Assembly: GCA_018971775.1 (NCBI GenBank)
Contig: JAGXAB010000003.1
Coordinates: forward strand, 93,919 to 157,918
Source of the DNA: Cyanobacteria bacterium REEB67
Lineage (GTDB): Bacteria; Cyanobacteriota; Vampirovibrionia; Obscuribacterales; Obscuribacteraceae
Reading direction: 5' to 3'
Length of the DNA stretch: 64,000 nucleotides
This document shows positions 64,000 through 64,000 of the stretch, piece after piece. Both the position numbers and the translations under genes were made by a program. Every line of letters starts with the position of its first letter. Position 1 is the stretch's first letter. Below the pieces are notes generated by a model. The model was not told where the DNA came from. It saw only the letters and a program-made list of their open reading frames with translations, and ran no database searches.

Positions 64000-64000
64000 G

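Overview
The window looks like chromosomal DNA of a free-living Gram-negative-type bacterium. It carries outer-envelope functions (an MlaC-like lipid carrier, a WaaE-type glycosyltransferase), fermentation (AdhE) and many secreted TPR, HEAT and retropepsin-like proteins. This mix, the medium GC content and the Gly/Pro/Gln-rich secreted proteins resemble the non-photosynthetic cyanobacterial relatives (Vampirovibrionia/Melainabacteria, Obscuribacterales type). That assignment is an inference from gene content, not from a marker alignment. No rRNA, tRNA, CRISPR array, IS element or prophage was found.

Layout. 1-2.3 kb: the end of a cell-wall cluster (ftsW, murG). 2.3-4.5 kb: small hypotheticals and a Glu/Ala-rich protein with a strong terminator. 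4.7-8.8 kb: gcvT and gcvH of the glycine cleavage system, separated by two membrane-anchored proteins with matching C-terminal zinc ribbons and by a HigBA toxin-antitoxin pair. 8.8-16.7 kb: a TM protein and a HEAT protein on the minus strand, then an acyl-CoA dehydrogenase, two tandem secreted TPR/double-retropepsin proteins, a glycosyltransferase and a MOSC protein. 16.7-20.8 kb (minus): ffh, rpsP, khpA and a small GspE-N-like protein, plus an HD phosphohydrolase. rpsP and khpA overlap by 85 bases.

20.9-30.4 kb: membrane and TPR proteins, a GH63/GH37-like hydrolase, YceI, a D-2-hydroxyacid dehydrogenase, a PDZ lipoprotein and an aldo/keto reductase. 30.6-34.6 kb is AT-richer and looks accessory. 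It holds a DUF3592-like remnant, two overlapping HEAT-like genes, a zinc-ribbon/ParS-type antitoxin-domain protein with a membrane partner, and an upstream array of four TTCGAT motifs spaced 41, 42 and 43 bp. 34.6-38.1 kb: a GT4 glycosyltransferase, a secreted TIM-barrel protein and a metallo-beta-lactamase-fold hydrolase. 38.4-40.5 kb: dnaK with a clear terminator.

40.6-54.3 kb is rich in envelope proteins: an SGNH-like protein, a glycine-zipper protein, an M48 protease, a secreted cyclophilin with nagB, a matrixin-like protease, an APC permease and a 1003-residue TPR protein. 54.6-57.2 kb: adhE. 57.3-61.3 kb: a compact run of a STAS protein, an ABC ATPase, an ABC-2 permease, an MlaC-like protein and sfsA. 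It resembles an Mla lipid transporter whose MlaE/MlaD parts are replaced by an ABC-2 permease. The right edge (62.6-64 kb) holds the C-terminal part of a PglX-like adenine DNA methyltransferase, which may be the edge of a BREX-like or type IIG defence locus.
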